Under the pieces are notes generated by a model, which was not told the DNA's origin, did no database searches, and worked only from the letters and a program-made list of their open reading frames with translations. Below are positions 8,361-17,388 of a stretch of DNA of 64,000 nucleotides, in pieces. Position 1 is the first letter of the stretch. The number at the start of each line of letters is the position of its first letter. This DNA comes from Rhodopseudomonas palustris HaA2. Its GTDB lineage: Bacteria; Pseudomonadota; Alphaproteobacteria; Rhizobiales; Xanthobacteraceae. Both the position numbers and the translations under genes were made by a program. The DNA lies in NCBI RefSeq assembly GCF_000013365.1, contig NC_007778.1, positions 4,650,001 through 4,714,000 of the forward strand, in the 5' to 3' direction.

Positions 8361-9223
8361 CCGACACGCGCAGGGCGCTGAATTTCGACGATCAGGCCGA
8401 AATCGTCCGTCGCTTTCCGGATCAGTTCGGGATCGACTGGTGGCGGCGCGGCCGAGTGATCGGCGGTCTCGCCGTAATGGCGGCGCTGTTCGTGTTCGGG
8501 CTGATCAGGCTCGAGATTCCGTTCGACCGTCTGATCAGCGGCTCGATCCGGCTGGTCGAATTCACCGGGATGATGCTGCCGCCCGATCCCGGCTCCTGGG
8601 CGCAGGCGAAGATCTATCTGAACGCGATGGGCGAAACCATCGCGATCGCCTTCCTCGGCACGCTCGGCGGCGCGGTGCTGGCATTTCCCGTTTCGTTTCT
8701 GGCCGCGCGCAACGTCGTCGGCAGCCGCGTGCTGCAACTCGTCACCCGACGCGGGCTCGACACGGTGCGCGGCGTCGACACGCTGATCTGGGCACTGATC
8801 TGGGTCGGCGTCGTCGGACTCGGCCCGTTCGCCGGCATTCTCGCGGTGATGTGCAGCGATTTCGGCACCTTCGGCAAATTGTTTTCCGAAGCTTTCGAAA
8901 CCGCCGACAAGCGATCGATCGAAGGCGTCAAGGCGACCGGTGGATCGCACGTCCACAGCATCCGCTTTGGCCTGCTGCCGCAGGTGATCCCGATCCTCGC
9001 CAGCCAGGTGCTGTACTATTTCGAATCCAACACGCGCTCGGCCACCATCATCGGCATCGTCGGCGCCGGCGGCATCGGCTTGCAGCTCGCCGAGCAGATC
9101 CGCGTCCTGGAGTGGCAGAAAGTGTCGTTCCTGATCATGCTGATCATGATCGCGGTGGCGGCGATCGACTGGCTGTCCGGCAAGCTGCGCTTCGCGATCA
9201 TCGGCCGCCGCGCGGTCGTGTGA
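8357..9223 (+). CDS. phnE: Phosphonate ABC transporter permease PhnE (second)
   Basis: 288 residues, paralogous to the upstream permease. It shows the same FGTFGKLFSEAFE and GVKATGGSHVHSIRF coupling region and the GAGGIGLQL motif. The ATG overlaps the preceding stop (ATGA at 8357-8360). Two tandem permeases are common in alphaproteobacterial phn loci. An inverted-repeat element follows the gene. Confidence 0.92.
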   Translation: MTDTRRALNFDDQAEIVRRFPDQFGIDWWRRGRVIGGLAVMAALFVFGLIRLEIPFDRLISGSIRLVEFTGMMLPPDPGSWAQAKIYLNAMGETIAIAFLGTLGGAVLAFPVSFLAARNVVGSRVLQLVTRRGLDTVRGVDTLIWALIWVGVVGLGPFAGILAVMCSDFGTFGKLFSEAFETADKRSIEGVKATGGSHVHSIRFGLLPQVIPILASQVLYYFESNTRSATIIGIVGAGGIGLQLAEQIRVLEWQKVSFLIMLIMIAVAAIDWLSGKLRFAIIGRRAVV

Positions 9224-9263
9224 CGGCAATTGCCATTCCTCCTTTTTCTTCCGCCATTTCGGA

Positions 9264-9365
9264 CGTCATCCTCCGCGAATGCGGAGGATTCAGTATTCCG
9301 CGGCATCGCAAATGATGCGCCGACTCTCTGGAATACTGGGTCGCCCGCTTTCGCGGGCGATGACG
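9264..9365. repeat. Composite inverted-repeat intergenic element
   Basis: A 102-bp element with CGTCATC/GATGACG ends and three nested hairpins: ATCCTCCGC/GCGGAGGAT (9268-9289), CAGTATTCC/GGAATACTG (9291-9338) and TCGCCCGC/GCGGGCGA (9341-9360). It fits the palindromic intergenic repeats of this bacterial group and may serve as transcript end for phnE2 and phnF, which converge here. Confidence 0.7.
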
Positions 9366-9396
9366 ATTGTGGGCGGTGCGAAGCGACGGAACGGAG

Positions 9397-10125
9397 CTAC
9401 TCCGTCTCGACCACGAACTGGACCCGTTCCGCGGCGAAGCGGGAGCGGATCGCCAGCAGCGGGTGCCCCTCGCCGTCGACGTCCAGCGCCTCGACGATCA
9501 GCACCGGGCGGCCGATGCCGAGATCCAGCCGCGCCGCATCGCCGGCGTCGGCAATCGCCGCGGTGATTCGGGTCGAGGCGCGGCGATAGTCGCAGACACC
9601 GTACTGCGCCAGCACCTTGGTCATCGAGCCGAAGCGGCGATACAAGGTTTCGGCCTCCGGGAAGCGCTCGGCCGAGCACCAGGTGGTTCCGACGCAGATC
9701 GGCGCGCGGTCGGCGAGCCGCAGCCCCTCGATGCGGATGAGCGGCGCGCCCGCCGCAAGGTCGAGCTGCCGCGCCAGATCCTTGGTCGCCGCTTCACGGC
9801 TCGCCGCCAGCAATCGACCGCGCGGCTCGTGGCCGCCGGCGCCGACGATTTCGGAGAACCGCGTCCGCGAGCGCAGCGGATAGGCGATCCGCGAGGTCTC
9901 GACATAGGTGCCGCTGCCGCGTTCGGCGCGGACCAGCCCGCGTTCGGCGAGCGCCGCCAGCGCGCGACGGACGGTGTGGCGATTGACGCGATGCGCCTGC
10001 GCGATCTCGACCTCGCCGGGCAGCTTCTCGCCTGCCGCGTAGTGGCCGTCAGCGATCCCGCGCTCGATCGAATCGGCCACCTTGCGCCACAGCGCGACGC
10101 CCGAATCCGGTTCTAGAGTCGTCAT
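9397..10125 (-). CDS. phnF: PhnF-type GntR/HutC family regulator
   Basis: 242 residues. An N-terminal GntR winged helix (GEVEIAQAHRVNRHTVRRAL, about residues 38-57) is joined to a UTRA ligand-binding domain. This is the arrangement of PhnF, the repressor of phosphonate operons. It diverges from phnG, and the 126-bp gap between them carries a perfect 11-bp inverted repeat (10204-10233) as the likely operator, so PhnF probably represses phnG-N and possibly itself. The effector is unknown. Confidence 0.9.
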   Translation of the reverse strand: MTTLEPDSGVALWRKVADSIERGIADGHYAAGEKLPGEVEIAQAHRVNRHTVRRALAALAERGLVRAERGSGTYVETSRIAYPLRSRTRFSEIVGAGGHEPRGRLLAASREAATKDLARQLDLAAGAPLIRIEGLRLADRAPICVGTTWCSAERFPEAETLYRRFGSMTKVLAQYGVCDYRRASTRITAAIADAGDAARLDLGIGRPVLIVEALDVDGEGHPLLAIRSRFAAERVQFVVETE

Positions 10126-10203
10126 CCATCCACATCCGTTCGATCGTCGTCGCGGCCGCGCGATTTCGTCGCGCCGTCATCAAAAAGTCATGGCGCGGCT
10201 TTA

Positions 10204-10233
10204 TCAAGTTGTCTATTATCACAGACAACTTGA
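10204..10233. promoter_or_regulatory. Probable PhnF operator
   Basis: TCAAGTTGTCT, 8 bp, AGACAACTTGA: a perfect 11-bp inverted repeat 18 bp before the phnG start. A TATTAT -10-like hexamer (10214-10219) sits inside it, so bound repressor would cover the promoter. This matches the usual position of GntR-family operators. Confidence 0.78.
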
Positions 10234-10250
10234 TGCGGGCTAGAGTCAAG

Positions 10251-10709
10251 ATGACGACATCCTTCGAATCCGGTCCCCAGACCCGGCAGGCGGCGATGGC
10301 CGTGCTGGTTCATGCCGGGGCGGAGCAGATTGCGGCGCGGCTGTCGGGGTTGGAACTGCCTGCGAACGAGACGCTGCGCGAGCCGGAGAACGGCCTGGTG
10401 ATGGTGCGCGGCAGGATCGGCGGCGACGGCGCGGCGTTCAATCTCGGCGAGGCCACGGTGACGCGGGCGGCGGTGCGGCTCGACAGCGGCGAATGCGGCT
10501 TCGGCTATACGCTCGGGCGAGACCGCGACAAGGCGCGGCTGATCGCGCTGTGCGACGCGCTGATCCAGCGCCACGATTACGCCGAGGCGATCGAAGCCAG
10601 GGTGCTGGCGCCGCTGCGAGCCGAGCAGGCCACGGCGCAGCAGCGCAAGGCCGAACACACCGCTGCGACCAAGGTCGACTTTTATACTCTGGTGCGAGGC
10701 GAGGGTTGA
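10251..10709 (+). CDS. phnG: C-P lyase core complex subunit PhnG
   Basis: 152-residue subunit of the PhnGHIJ core complex, which transfers the phosphonate to the ribose C1 of ATP. It carries the typical QAAMAVLVHAGAEQI start and the FNLGEATVTRAAVRL segment. The start at 10251 is chosen because the upstream in-frame ATG at 10209 lies within the operator. It is first in the phnGHIJKLMN operon. GAGG at its 3' end serves the next gene. Confidence 0.93.
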   Translation: MTTSFESGPQTRQAAMAVLVHAGAEQIAARLSGLELPANETLREPENGLVMVRGRIGGDGAAFNLGEATVTRAAVRLDSGECGFGYTLGRDRDKARLIALCDALIQRHDYAEAIEARVLAPLRAEQATAQQRKAEHTAATKVDFYTLVRGEG

Positions 10710-10711
10710 CG

Positions 10712-11320
10712 ATGATCGGGACGGTCGAATTGTCCGCCGGCTTCGCCGACAAGGTCACCTCGGCGCAGGCGACGTTCCGCGCGGTGATGCAGGCGATGGC
10801 GCGGCCGGGCGCGCTGCAGCGGCTCGATGCCGAGCTGCACCATGTTCCGGCGCCGCTGATGCCGGCGACCGCGGCGATCGCGCTGACGCTGTTCGATCAC
10901 GATACGCCGCTGTGGCTCGACGCAGCGACGAAAACATCTGTCGTGACGCAATGGCTGAGATTTCACACCTCCGCGCCGGTCGTCGAAGCGCCCGAAGCCG
11001 CTGCATTCGCACTGATCGCCGAGCCTCATCGGATGCCGACACTCGAATGCTTCGCGCTCGGCAGCGACGACTATCCGGATCGCTCCACCACGCTGATCCT
11101 GCAGCTCGAGAGTCTGGACGAAGGCCCCGGGTTCGAGCTGAGCGGACCCGGCATCCGCGGGGCGGCGGCCCTGCGCGCGCCGCTGCCGGACAGCCTCGTG
11201 TCACAGCACGAAGCCGACCACGTCCTGTTTCCGCGCGGCATCGATCTGATCCTGGTCTCGGGCCCTGCGATGATCGCGATCCCGCGCACCACGCGGCTCG
11301 TCGCCAAGGGAGGCAACTGA
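10712..11320 (+). CDS. phnH: C-P lyase core complex subunit PhnH
   Basis: 202-residue core subunit of C-P lyase, needed with PhnG and PhnI for the first ribosylation step. The N-terminal segment SAQATFRAVMQAMARPGAL is conserved in the family. The gene begins 2 bp after phnG, behind GAGG, and its TGA overlaps the phnI ATG by one base, consistent with coupled translation of complex subunits. Confidence 0.92.
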   Translation: MIGTVELSAGFADKVTSAQATFRAVMQAMARPGALQRLDAELHHVPAPLMPATAAIALTLFDHDTPLWLDAATKTSVVTQWLRFHTSAPVVEAPEAAAFALIAEPHRMPTLECFALGSDDYPDRSTTLILQLESLDEGPGFELSGPGIRGAAALRAPLPDSLVSQHEADHVLFPRGIDLILVSGPAMIAIPRTTRLVAKGGN

Positions 11321-12426
11321 TGTATGTCGCCGTCAAGGGTGGCGAGCGCGCCATCGACAACGCCCACCGGCTGCTGGCGCACGAGCGCCGCGGCGACCGC
11401 GCCGTGCCTGAACTGACACTGGCGCAGATTTCCGAACAGCTCGCGCTCGGCGTCGACCGGGTGATGGTCGAGGGCTCGCTGTATGACCGCGAGTTGGCGG
11501 CACTCGCCATCAAGCAGGCCCGCGGCGATCTGATCGAGGCGATCTTCCTGCTGCGCGCATTCCGCGCCACGCTGCCCCGGTTCGGCGCCACCGAACCGCT
11601 CGACACCGGCGCGATGGCGGTGCGGCGGCGGGTGTCCTCGACCTTCAAGGATATTCCCGGCGGGCAGATTCTCGGACCGACCTTCGACTACACCCATCGG
11701 CTGCTCGATCCGCAACTCGCCGCAGGCGGCGAGCCGGATCAGCCGGTCAATGCGGAGGTGTCGAACGAAGCGATGCCGCGCGTCACCGATATCCTCGGCC
11801 GCGACGGACTGATCGAGCCGTCGCCCGCGCCGGCCCCCGATGCGCCGGTCGGCGACCTCACCCGCGAGCCGCTGAACTTTCCGGCGGATCGCGATCTGCG
11901 GCTGCAAAATCTGGCGCGCGGCGACGAGGGCTTCCTGCTCGCGCTCGGCTACTCGACGCAGCGTGGCTATGGCCGCTCGCATCCGTTCGCCGGCGAAATC
12001 CGCTTCGGCGAAGTCGAACTGGAGTTCGTCGCCGAGGACGTCGGCTTCGCGGTGCCGCTCGGCAGCATCGCGCTGACAGAATGCCAGATGGTCAATCAGT
12101 TCAAGGGTTCGGCCACAGAGCCGCCCTGCTTCACCCGCGGCTACGGCCTCGCCTTCGGGCAGAGCGAGCGCAAGACCATGGCGATGGCGCTGGTCGATCG
12201 TGCGCTCCGCGCCAAGGAACTCGGCGAGGAGGCGCTGGCGCCGGCGCAGGACGAGGAATTCGTGCTGTCGCATTCCGACAATGTGCAGGCGACCGGCTTC
12301 GTCGAACATCTGAAGCTGCCGCATTATGTCGACTTCCAGTCCGAGCTCGGACTGATCCGCCGGCTGCGGCAGGATTTTGCCGATGCCGCCGAGCAAGCGG
12401 ATGCGTTGCGGGAGGCCGCGGAATGA
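11320..12426 (+). CDS. phnI: C-P lyase core complex subunit PhnI
   Basis: 368-residue PhnI, with the typical start MYVAVKGGERAIDNAHRLL. PhnI is the nucleosidase-like component that exchanges the purine base for the phosphonate on ribose. Conserved segments such as GYSTQRGYGRSHPFAGEIR and NVQATGFVEHLKLPHYVDF are present. It overlaps phnH by one base and phnJ by four, as in other phn operons. Confidence 0.94.
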   Translation: MYVAVKGGERAIDNAHRLLAHERRGDRAVPELTLAQISEQLALGVDRVMVEGSLYDRELAALAIKQARGDLIEAIFLLRAFRATLPRFGATEPLDTGAMAVRRRVSSTFKDIPGGQILGPTFDYTHRLLDPQLAAGGEPDQPVNAEVSNEAMPRVTDILGRDGLIEPSPAPAPDAPVGDLTREPLNFPADRDLRLQNLARGDEGFLLALGYSTQRGYGRSHPFAGEIRFGEVELEFVAEDVGFAVPLGSIALTECQMVNQFKGSATEPPCFTRGYGLAFGQSERKTMAMALVDRALRAKELGEEALAPAQDEEFVLSHSDNVQATGFVEHLKLPHYVDFQSELGLIRRLRQDFADAAEQADALREAAE

Positions 12427-13304
12427 ACGCGCCACAATACAACTTCGCCTATCTCGACGAGCAGACCAAGCGGATGATCCGCCGCGCGATCCTGAAGGCG
12501 ATCGCGATCCCCGGCTATCAGGTGCCGTTCGCCAGCCGCGAGATGCCGATGCCGTATGGCTGGGGCACTGGCGGCGTGCAGGTCACCGCAGCGATCCTCG
12601 GCCCGGACGACGTGCTGAAGGTGATCGATCAGGGCAGCGACGACACCACCAATGCGATCTCGATCCGGAAATTCTTCGCCAAGACCGCCGGCGTTGCGAC
12701 CACCACCAGCACGACGGATGCCAGCGTGATCCAGACACGGCACCGGATTCCGGAAGCGCCGCTGCACGAGGGCCAGGTGCTGGTGTATCAGGTGCCGATC
12801 CCGGAGCCGCTGCGCTTTCTCGAGCCGCGCGAGACCGAGACGCGGCGGATGCACGCGCTCGCCGAATACGGGCTGATGCACGTCAAGCTGTACGAGGACA
12901 TCGCCAAATTCGGCCACATCGCGACGTCCTACGCCTATCCGGTGAAGGTCAATTCGCGCTACGTGATGGACCCGTCGCCGACGCCGAAATTCGACAATCC
13001 GAAGATGGACGATTGCCCGGCGCTGCAATTGTTCGGCGCCGGCCGCGAAAAGCGGATCTATGCGATCCCGCCCTATACGCACGTGGTGTCGCTGGACTTC
13101 CAGGACCATCCGTTCACGCGCTATCGCCAGGACGCGCCCTGCGCGCTGTGCGGATCGGAGGAGTCGTATCTAGACGAGATCGTCACCGACGATCGCGGCG
13201 GACGGATGTTCGTCTGCTCCGACACCGATTATTGCGAAACACGTCAGGTGCAAGGCCATCGCGGCAGCGAAAGCGCGCCGCATCAGGAGCGCGCAGATGC
13301 CTGA
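12423..13304 (+). CDS. phnJ: Radical SAM C-P lyase PhnJ
   Basis: 293 residues. PhnJ breaks the carbon-phosphorus bond of ribose 1-phosphonate 5-phosphate using SAM and a 4Fe-4S cluster. The cysteine set C240, C243, C265 and C271 is complete and spaced as in the E. coli enzyme, and Gly31 corresponds to the glycyl-radical position. The protein therefore looks catalytically intact. It overlaps phnI by 4 bp and phnK by 8 bp. Confidence 0.95.
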   Translation: MNAPQYNFAYLDEQTKRMIRRAILKAIAIPGYQVPFASREMPMPYGWGTGGVQVTAAILGPDDVLKVIDQGSDDTTNAISIRKFFAKTAGVATTTSTTDASVIQTRHRIPEAPLHEGQVLVYQVPIPEPLRFLEPRETETRRMHALAEYGLMHVKLYEDIAKFGHIATSYAYPVKVNSRYVMDPSPTPKFDNPKMDDCPALQLFGAGREKRIYAIPPYTHVVSLDFQDHPFTRYRQDAPCALCGSEESYLDEIVTDDRGGRMFVCSDTDYCETRQVQGHRGSESAPHQERADA

Positions 13305-14097
13305 TCGCACCTCATCCTCTCGGTTCAATGAACCGCTGCTGATCGCCGAAGGCCTGGCCAAATCCTACGGCCGACTGCAGGCGTGCCGCGATGTCTCGTT
13401 CACGCTGTATCCGGGCGAAGTGCTGGCGATCGTCGGCGAGAGCGGCTCCGGAAAGTCGACGCTGCTGCAGATGCTGTCGGCGCAACTGCCGCCGAGCGCC
13501 GGCCGGGTCTCGTACCGGATGCGCGACGGCGTGCTGCGTGATCTCGCGGCGCTCGGCGAAGCGGAGCGGCGGTTCCTGTTCCGCACCGATTGGGGCTATG
13601 TGCACCAGGATCCGGCGCAGGGCCTTCGCATGGCGGTGTCGGCCGGCGCCAATGTCGGCGAGCGGCTGATGGCGGTCGGCTGGAATCACTACGGCCGGAT
13701 CCGCGACACCGCATCGTCCTGGCTGTCGCGCGTCGAGATCGGCCTGGACCGCATCGACGACGCGCCGCGGACTTACTCGGGCGGGATGCGGCAGCGGCTG
13801 CAGATCGCGCGCAATCTGGTGACCGAGCCGCGGCTGATGTTCATGGACGAGCCGACCGGCGGCCTCGACGTCTCGGTGCAGGCGCGGCTGCTCGATCTGT
13901 TGCGCGGCCTCGTCACCGACCTCGGGCTTGCGGCCATCGTCGTCACGCATGATCTCGCGGTCGCGCGCCTGTTGTCACATCGGGTGATGGTGATGCAGGG
14001 TGGCCGCGTGATCGAAACCGGCCTCACCGACCAGGTGCTCGACGACCCGCACGAGCCCTACACCCAGCTTCTCGTCGCCTCGATCCTGCCGCCATGA
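13297..14097 (+). CDS. phnK: C-P lyase ABC-type protein PhnK
   Basis: 266-residue ABC ATPase that binds the PhnGHIJ core rather than a permease. Walker A is GESGSGKST, the signature YSGGMRQRLQIARNL, and Walker B LMFMDEPTGGLD. The start overlaps phnJ by 8 bp and the stop overlaps phnL by 4 bp. Unlike PhnC, it lies in the catalytic operon, which fits its known role in the complex. Confidence 0.92.
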   Translation: MPDRTSSSRFNEPLLIAEGLAKSYGRLQACRDVSFTLYPGEVLAIVGESGSGKSTLLQMLSAQLPPSAGRVSYRMRDGVLRDLAALGEAERRFLFRTDWGYVHQDPAQGLRMAVSAGANVGERLMAVGWNHYGRIRDTASSWLSRVEIGLDRIDDAPRTYSGGMRQRLQIARNLVTEPRLMFMDEPTGGLDVSVQARLLDLLRGLVTDLGLAAIVVTHDLAVARLLSHRVMVMQGGRVIETGLTDQVLDDPHEPYTQLLVASILPP

Positions 14098-14804
14098 GCC
14101 CGCCGATGTCCGCGATGATCCAACTCACCAACGCCGAGAAGACCTTCGTCATGCACCTGCAGGGCGGCGTGCGGCTGCCCGTGGTGCGCGGCGTCTCGTT
14201 CCACGTCGACGCCGGCGAATGCGTCGTCCTGGCCGGGCCGTCCGGCGCCGGCAAATCGTCGATCCTGAAGATGATCTTCGGCAATTATCGCTGCGACGCC
14301 GGTCGCATCGCCATCCTGCATCGCGGCGCGACGATCGACCTCGCTACCGCCGAGCCGCGGCAGGTGCTGGAGTTGCGCCGCGACACGATCGGCTATGTCA
14401 GCCAGTTTTTACGGGCGGTGCCGCGTGTTGCAGCAATCGACGTGGTCGCCGAGCCGCTGGTCGCAGGCAGCGTCGGCAAGGACGAGGCACGCGGGCGCGC
14501 CGGCGAATTGTTGAAGCGGCTCAACATCGCCGAGCGGCTGTGGTCGCTGCCGCCGGCGACGTTCTCCGGCGGCGAACAGCAGCGCGTCAACATCGCTCGC
14601 GGCTTCATCGCGCATGTGCCGATCCTGCTGCTCGACGAGCCGACCGCGTCGCTCGACGCCGCCAATCGCGAGGTGGTGATGCGCCTGATCGCCGAGAAGA
14701 AACGCGACGGCGTCGCCTTGATCGCCATTGTCCACGACGACGAAGTCCGCGCCCGGATCGCCGATCGGCTGATCGACGTCGCGAGCTTCGCCGCTGCCGC
14801 CTGA
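14094..14804 (+). CDS. phnL: C-P lyase ABC-type protein PhnL
   Basis: 236-residue second ABC-type protein of the C-P lyase pathway, with Walker A GPSGAGKSS, signature FSGGEQQRVNIARGF and Walker B ILLLDEPTASLD. It is thought to assemble with PhnK on the core complex. The annotated ATG gives MSPPM; the in-frame ATG at 14106 is an alternative. It ends 16 bp before phnM. Confidence 0.91.
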   Translation: MSPPMSAMIQLTNAEKTFVMHLQGGVRLPVVRGVSFHVDAGECVVLAGPSGAGKSSILKMIFGNYRCDAGRIAILHRGATIDLATAEPRQVLELRRDTIGYVSQFLRAVPRVAAIDVVAEPLVAGSVGKDEARGRAGELLKRLNIAERLWSLPPATFSGGEQQRVNIARGFIAHVPILLLDEPTASLDAANREVVMRLIAEKKRDGVALIAIVHDDEVRARIADRLIDVASFAAAA

Positions 14805-14820
14805 AGAGAGACGAAAACCG

Positions 14821-15975
14821 ATGACGACCAACTCCGAATTCGTTCTGCGCAACGCCCGCATCGTGCTCGCCGACCGGGTGATCGAGCACGGCTGGCTGGC
14901 GATCGAGAACGGCCGCATCGCCGAGATCGGCGAGAGCGGCGTCCCGGCCGGCAGTCTCGACATGGGCGGCGATCTGGTGATGCCCGGGCTGATCGAGCTG
15001 CACACCGATCACCTCGAGGCGCACTACATGCCGCGTCCGAAGGTGCAGTGGAATCCGGTCGCCGCCGTGGTGTCGTATGACGGACAGCTCGCGACCTGCG
15101 GCATCACCACGGTGCTGGATTCGTTGCGGGTCTGGCGCGAGGAAGGCGCCGAAGATGTCGACGGACAGGCCGGCGTGCTGGCGGAAGCGATCAGCACGGC
15201 GCGTGACGCCAATCTGCTGCGCGCCGAGCATTTCCTGCATCTGCGCTGCGAAATCCCGATGCCGAATGTGGTGGCGGAAGCCAAAGAGCTGATCGGCCGG
15301 CCCGACGTCCGGCTGATGTCGCTGATGGATCACACCCCCGGCCAACGGCAGTTTCGCGACGAGGAGAAGCTGCGTGATTACTACCGCGGAAAGGGCGCAG
15401 GCATGACCGACGCCGAGCTCGACGTGATGTTCGCGCGGCGGCTGTACTGCAAGGAAACCTACGCCGAAGCCAACATGCGCGCGATCGTCGCGTTGGCGCA
15501 ACAACACGAGATCCCTTTGGCAAGCCACGACGACACCACCGAGGAGAACGTCACCGACGCGATCCGTGACCGGGTCGCGGTGGCGGAATTCCCGACCACG
15601 CTGGAGGCCGCGCGCGGCCTGCACGAGGCCGGCATCGACATCCTGATGGGTGCGCCGAACGTGGTGCGCGGCGGTTCGCATTCCGGTAACATCGCCGCCA
15701 TCGATCTGGCGCGCGAGGGGCTGTTGGACATCCTGTCGTCGGACTACATCCCGTCGAGCCTGCTGATGGCCGCACTGCAATTGCCGCTGCGGGCGCCGGC
15801 GATCGATCTCGCGGCCGCCGTGCGGACCGTCACCAAGGCGCCGGCGGAAGCAGTCGGGCTGCCCGATCGCGGCGAGATCGCGGTCGGCAAGCGCGCCGAC
15901 CTGATCCGCGTGCACGTCGCCCACCACGTTCCGGCGGTGCGCAGCGTCTGGCGCGCAGGGCATCGCGTGGCATGA
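14821..15975 (+). CDS. phnM: PhnM alpha-D-ribose 1-methylphosphonate 5-triphosphate diphosphatase (second copy)
   Basis: 384-residue amidohydrolase closely resembling the classical PhnM, with ELHTDHLEAHYMPRPK, SHDDTTEENV and [11 protein letters not shown]. It hydrolyses the triphosphate to give the substrate of PhnJ. It sits in the expected operon position after phnL and overlaps phnN by 4 bp. This is the copy most likely to act in the main pathway; the other is at 3552-4745. Confidence 0.93.
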   Translation: MTTNSEFVLRNARIVLADRVIEHGWLAIENGRIAEIGESGVPAGSLDMGGDLVMPGLIELHTDHLEAHYMPRPKVQWNPVAAVVSYDGQLATCGITTVLDSLRVWREEGAEDVDGQAGVLAEAISTARDANLLRAEHFLHLRCEIPMPNVVAEAKELIGRPDVRLMSLMDHTPGQRQFRDEEKLRDYYRGKGAGMTDAELDVMFARRLYCKETYAEANMRAIVALAQQHEIPLASHDDTTEENVTDAIRDRVAVAEFPTTLEAARGLHEAGIDILMGAPNVVRGGSHSGNIAAIDLAREGLLDILSSDYIPSSLLMAALQLPLRAPAIDLAAAVRTVTKAPAEAVGLPDRGEIAVGKRADLIRVHVAHHVPAVRSVWRAGHRVA

Positions 15976-16577
15976 CCGACTTCGCGCCGATCACCGCACA
16001 CAACGGCCGGATCGGACCCGGACGGCTGGTGCTGTTGGTCGGCCCGAGCGGCGCCGGCAAGGACACGCTGCTCGGCATCGCCAAGGCGACCTGCCTCGGC
16101 AAGCGCGACATCGTGTTCGCACGGCGCGTGATCACGCGCGAGCCTTCGCCTGCCGAAGACAATCTGCAGAGCACGCCCGAGGCGTTTCGGGCCATGATCG
16201 CCGGCGGTGAATTCGCGCTGCATTGGCAGGCGCACGGCCACAGCTACGGCGTGCTGCGCTCGATCGACAACGAGCTTCGCGCCGGCCACACCGTGGTCGC
16301 GAACGTCTCGCGCACGGTCATCGCGCTGGCGCGGCAGACCTATGAGAACGTGACCGTCGTGCTCGTCACCGCCCCGGAGGACATTCTCGCGAACCGCATC
16401 GCGGCGCGGGCGAGACGCAGCGACGGCATCAGCGCGGATCGAATCGGCCGAACGGTCGGCAGTAGCGCTGACGCCGACTTCACCATCCTGAACGTCGCGA
16501 GCCGTGACGACCATGCTCGCGAACTCGTCGAGATCATCTGCGACGGAGATTCCGCCAGAAGGAGAGTGGTGCAGTGA
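15972..16577 (+). CDS. phnN: Ribose 1,5-bisphosphate phosphokinase PhnN
   Basis: 201-residue guanylate-kinase-like enzyme that phosphorylates ribose 1,5-bisphosphate to PRPP, returning the ribose carrier to metabolism. The P-loop GPSGAGKDTL is visible, as are the RRVITREPSPAEDN segment and ALHWQAHGHSYGV. It is coupled to phnM (ATGA overlap) and to the flavoprotein downstream (4 bp overlap). Confidence 0.91.
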   Translation: MTDFAPITAHNGRIGPGRLVLLVGPSGAGKDTLLGIAKATCLGKRDIVFARRVITREPSPAEDNLQSTPEAFRAMIAGGEFALHWQAHGHSYGVLRSIDNELRAGHTVVANVSRTVIALARQTYENVTVVLVTAPEDILANRIAARARRSDGISADRIGRTVGSSADADFTILNVASRDDHARELVEIICDGDSARRRVVQ

Positions 16578-17191
16578 CGATCCCGGCCATCACGTCGATC
16601 AACGATCTCGAGCAACTTTACGGCGTCGCGGGCGACGCTTCGACCGAAAAGGTCTCGGACCGCATCACGCCGGCGTATCGCACGCTGATCGCGCACTCAC
16701 CGTTCGCGGCGCTCGCGACCTGTGGCCCCGAAGGACTCGATTGTTCGCCGCGCGGAGACCTGCCCGGCTTCATCCATATCCACGACGACAAGACGCTGAT
16801 GCTTCCGGACCGGCACGGCAACAACCGCATCGACTCGCTGCGCAACGTCGTTCGCGATTCGCGCGTGGCGCTGATGCTGCTGATACCAGGTTCGCTCACG
16901 ACGCTGCGGATCAACGGGCGGGCGATCGTCTCGGCCGACGCCGATCTGCTGGAGCGATTTCGCGTGCAGGGCAAGCTGCCGCGCACCGTCCTGGTGATGA
17001 CGATCGCGGAGATCTATTTCCAGTGCGGGCGCGCGATTCTGCGCTCCGATTTGTGGAATCCCGCCACACGGGTCGATCCGGCCACGCTGCCGACGCCGGG
17101 CCAGATTCTCGCATCGATGACCGACAACCGCGTCGGCGGTGACGGCTACGATCGCGCCTGGCCCGAGCGCGCCAGCCAGACGATGTGGTGA
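16574..17191 (+). CDS. PPOX-type FMN-dependent flavoprotein (MSMEG_1061-like)
   Basis: 205 residues of the pyridoxamine 5'-phosphate oxidase-like fold. Visible segments are FAALATCGPEGLDCSPRGD, LMLPDRHGNNRIDSLRN and LRINGRAIVS, which form the FMN-binding split barrel. It overlaps the stop of phnN by 4 bp, so it is translated with the phosphonate operon. It is not part of the known C-P lyase pathway; a role in reductive or detoxifying chemistry is possible but unproven. Confidence 0.8.
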   Translation: MTIPAITSINDLEQLYGVAGDASTEKVSDRITPAYRTLIAHSPFAALATCGPEGLDCSPRGDLPGFIHIHDDKTLMLPDRHGNNRIDSLRNVVRDSRVALMLLIPGSLTTLRINGRAIVSADADLLERFRVQGKLPRTVLVMTIAEIYFQCGRAILRSDLWNPATRVDPATLPTPGQILASMTDNRVGGDGYDRAWPERASQTMW

Positions 17192-17292
17192 GCGATCGGC
17201 CTGCCCGAAATGGGCCGGCATTCTCGACCGCGAGATGAATCGCAGCTTCCGCCTCGGTTCATTCGGATGCATCCGGCGTCGTCAAGGGATCG

Positions 17293-17318
17293 GCGCGACC
17301 GGACGATGCCGGTCGCGC
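17293..17318 (+). other. Perfect 10-bp hairpin after the phn operon
   Basis: GCGCGACCGG, a 6-base loop, and CCGGTCGCGC. No T-run follows, so it is not a standard intrinsic terminator. It may protect the 3' end of the phn mRNA or be a regulatory palindrome for the gene starting at 17389. Confidence 0.45.
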
Positions 17319-17388
17319 GTCTGCGCGGGAACCGAACCGCCAGCCGGGACTTCACTCGCTGAATCAAACCCAGCAGCCCTTGTCGTGA

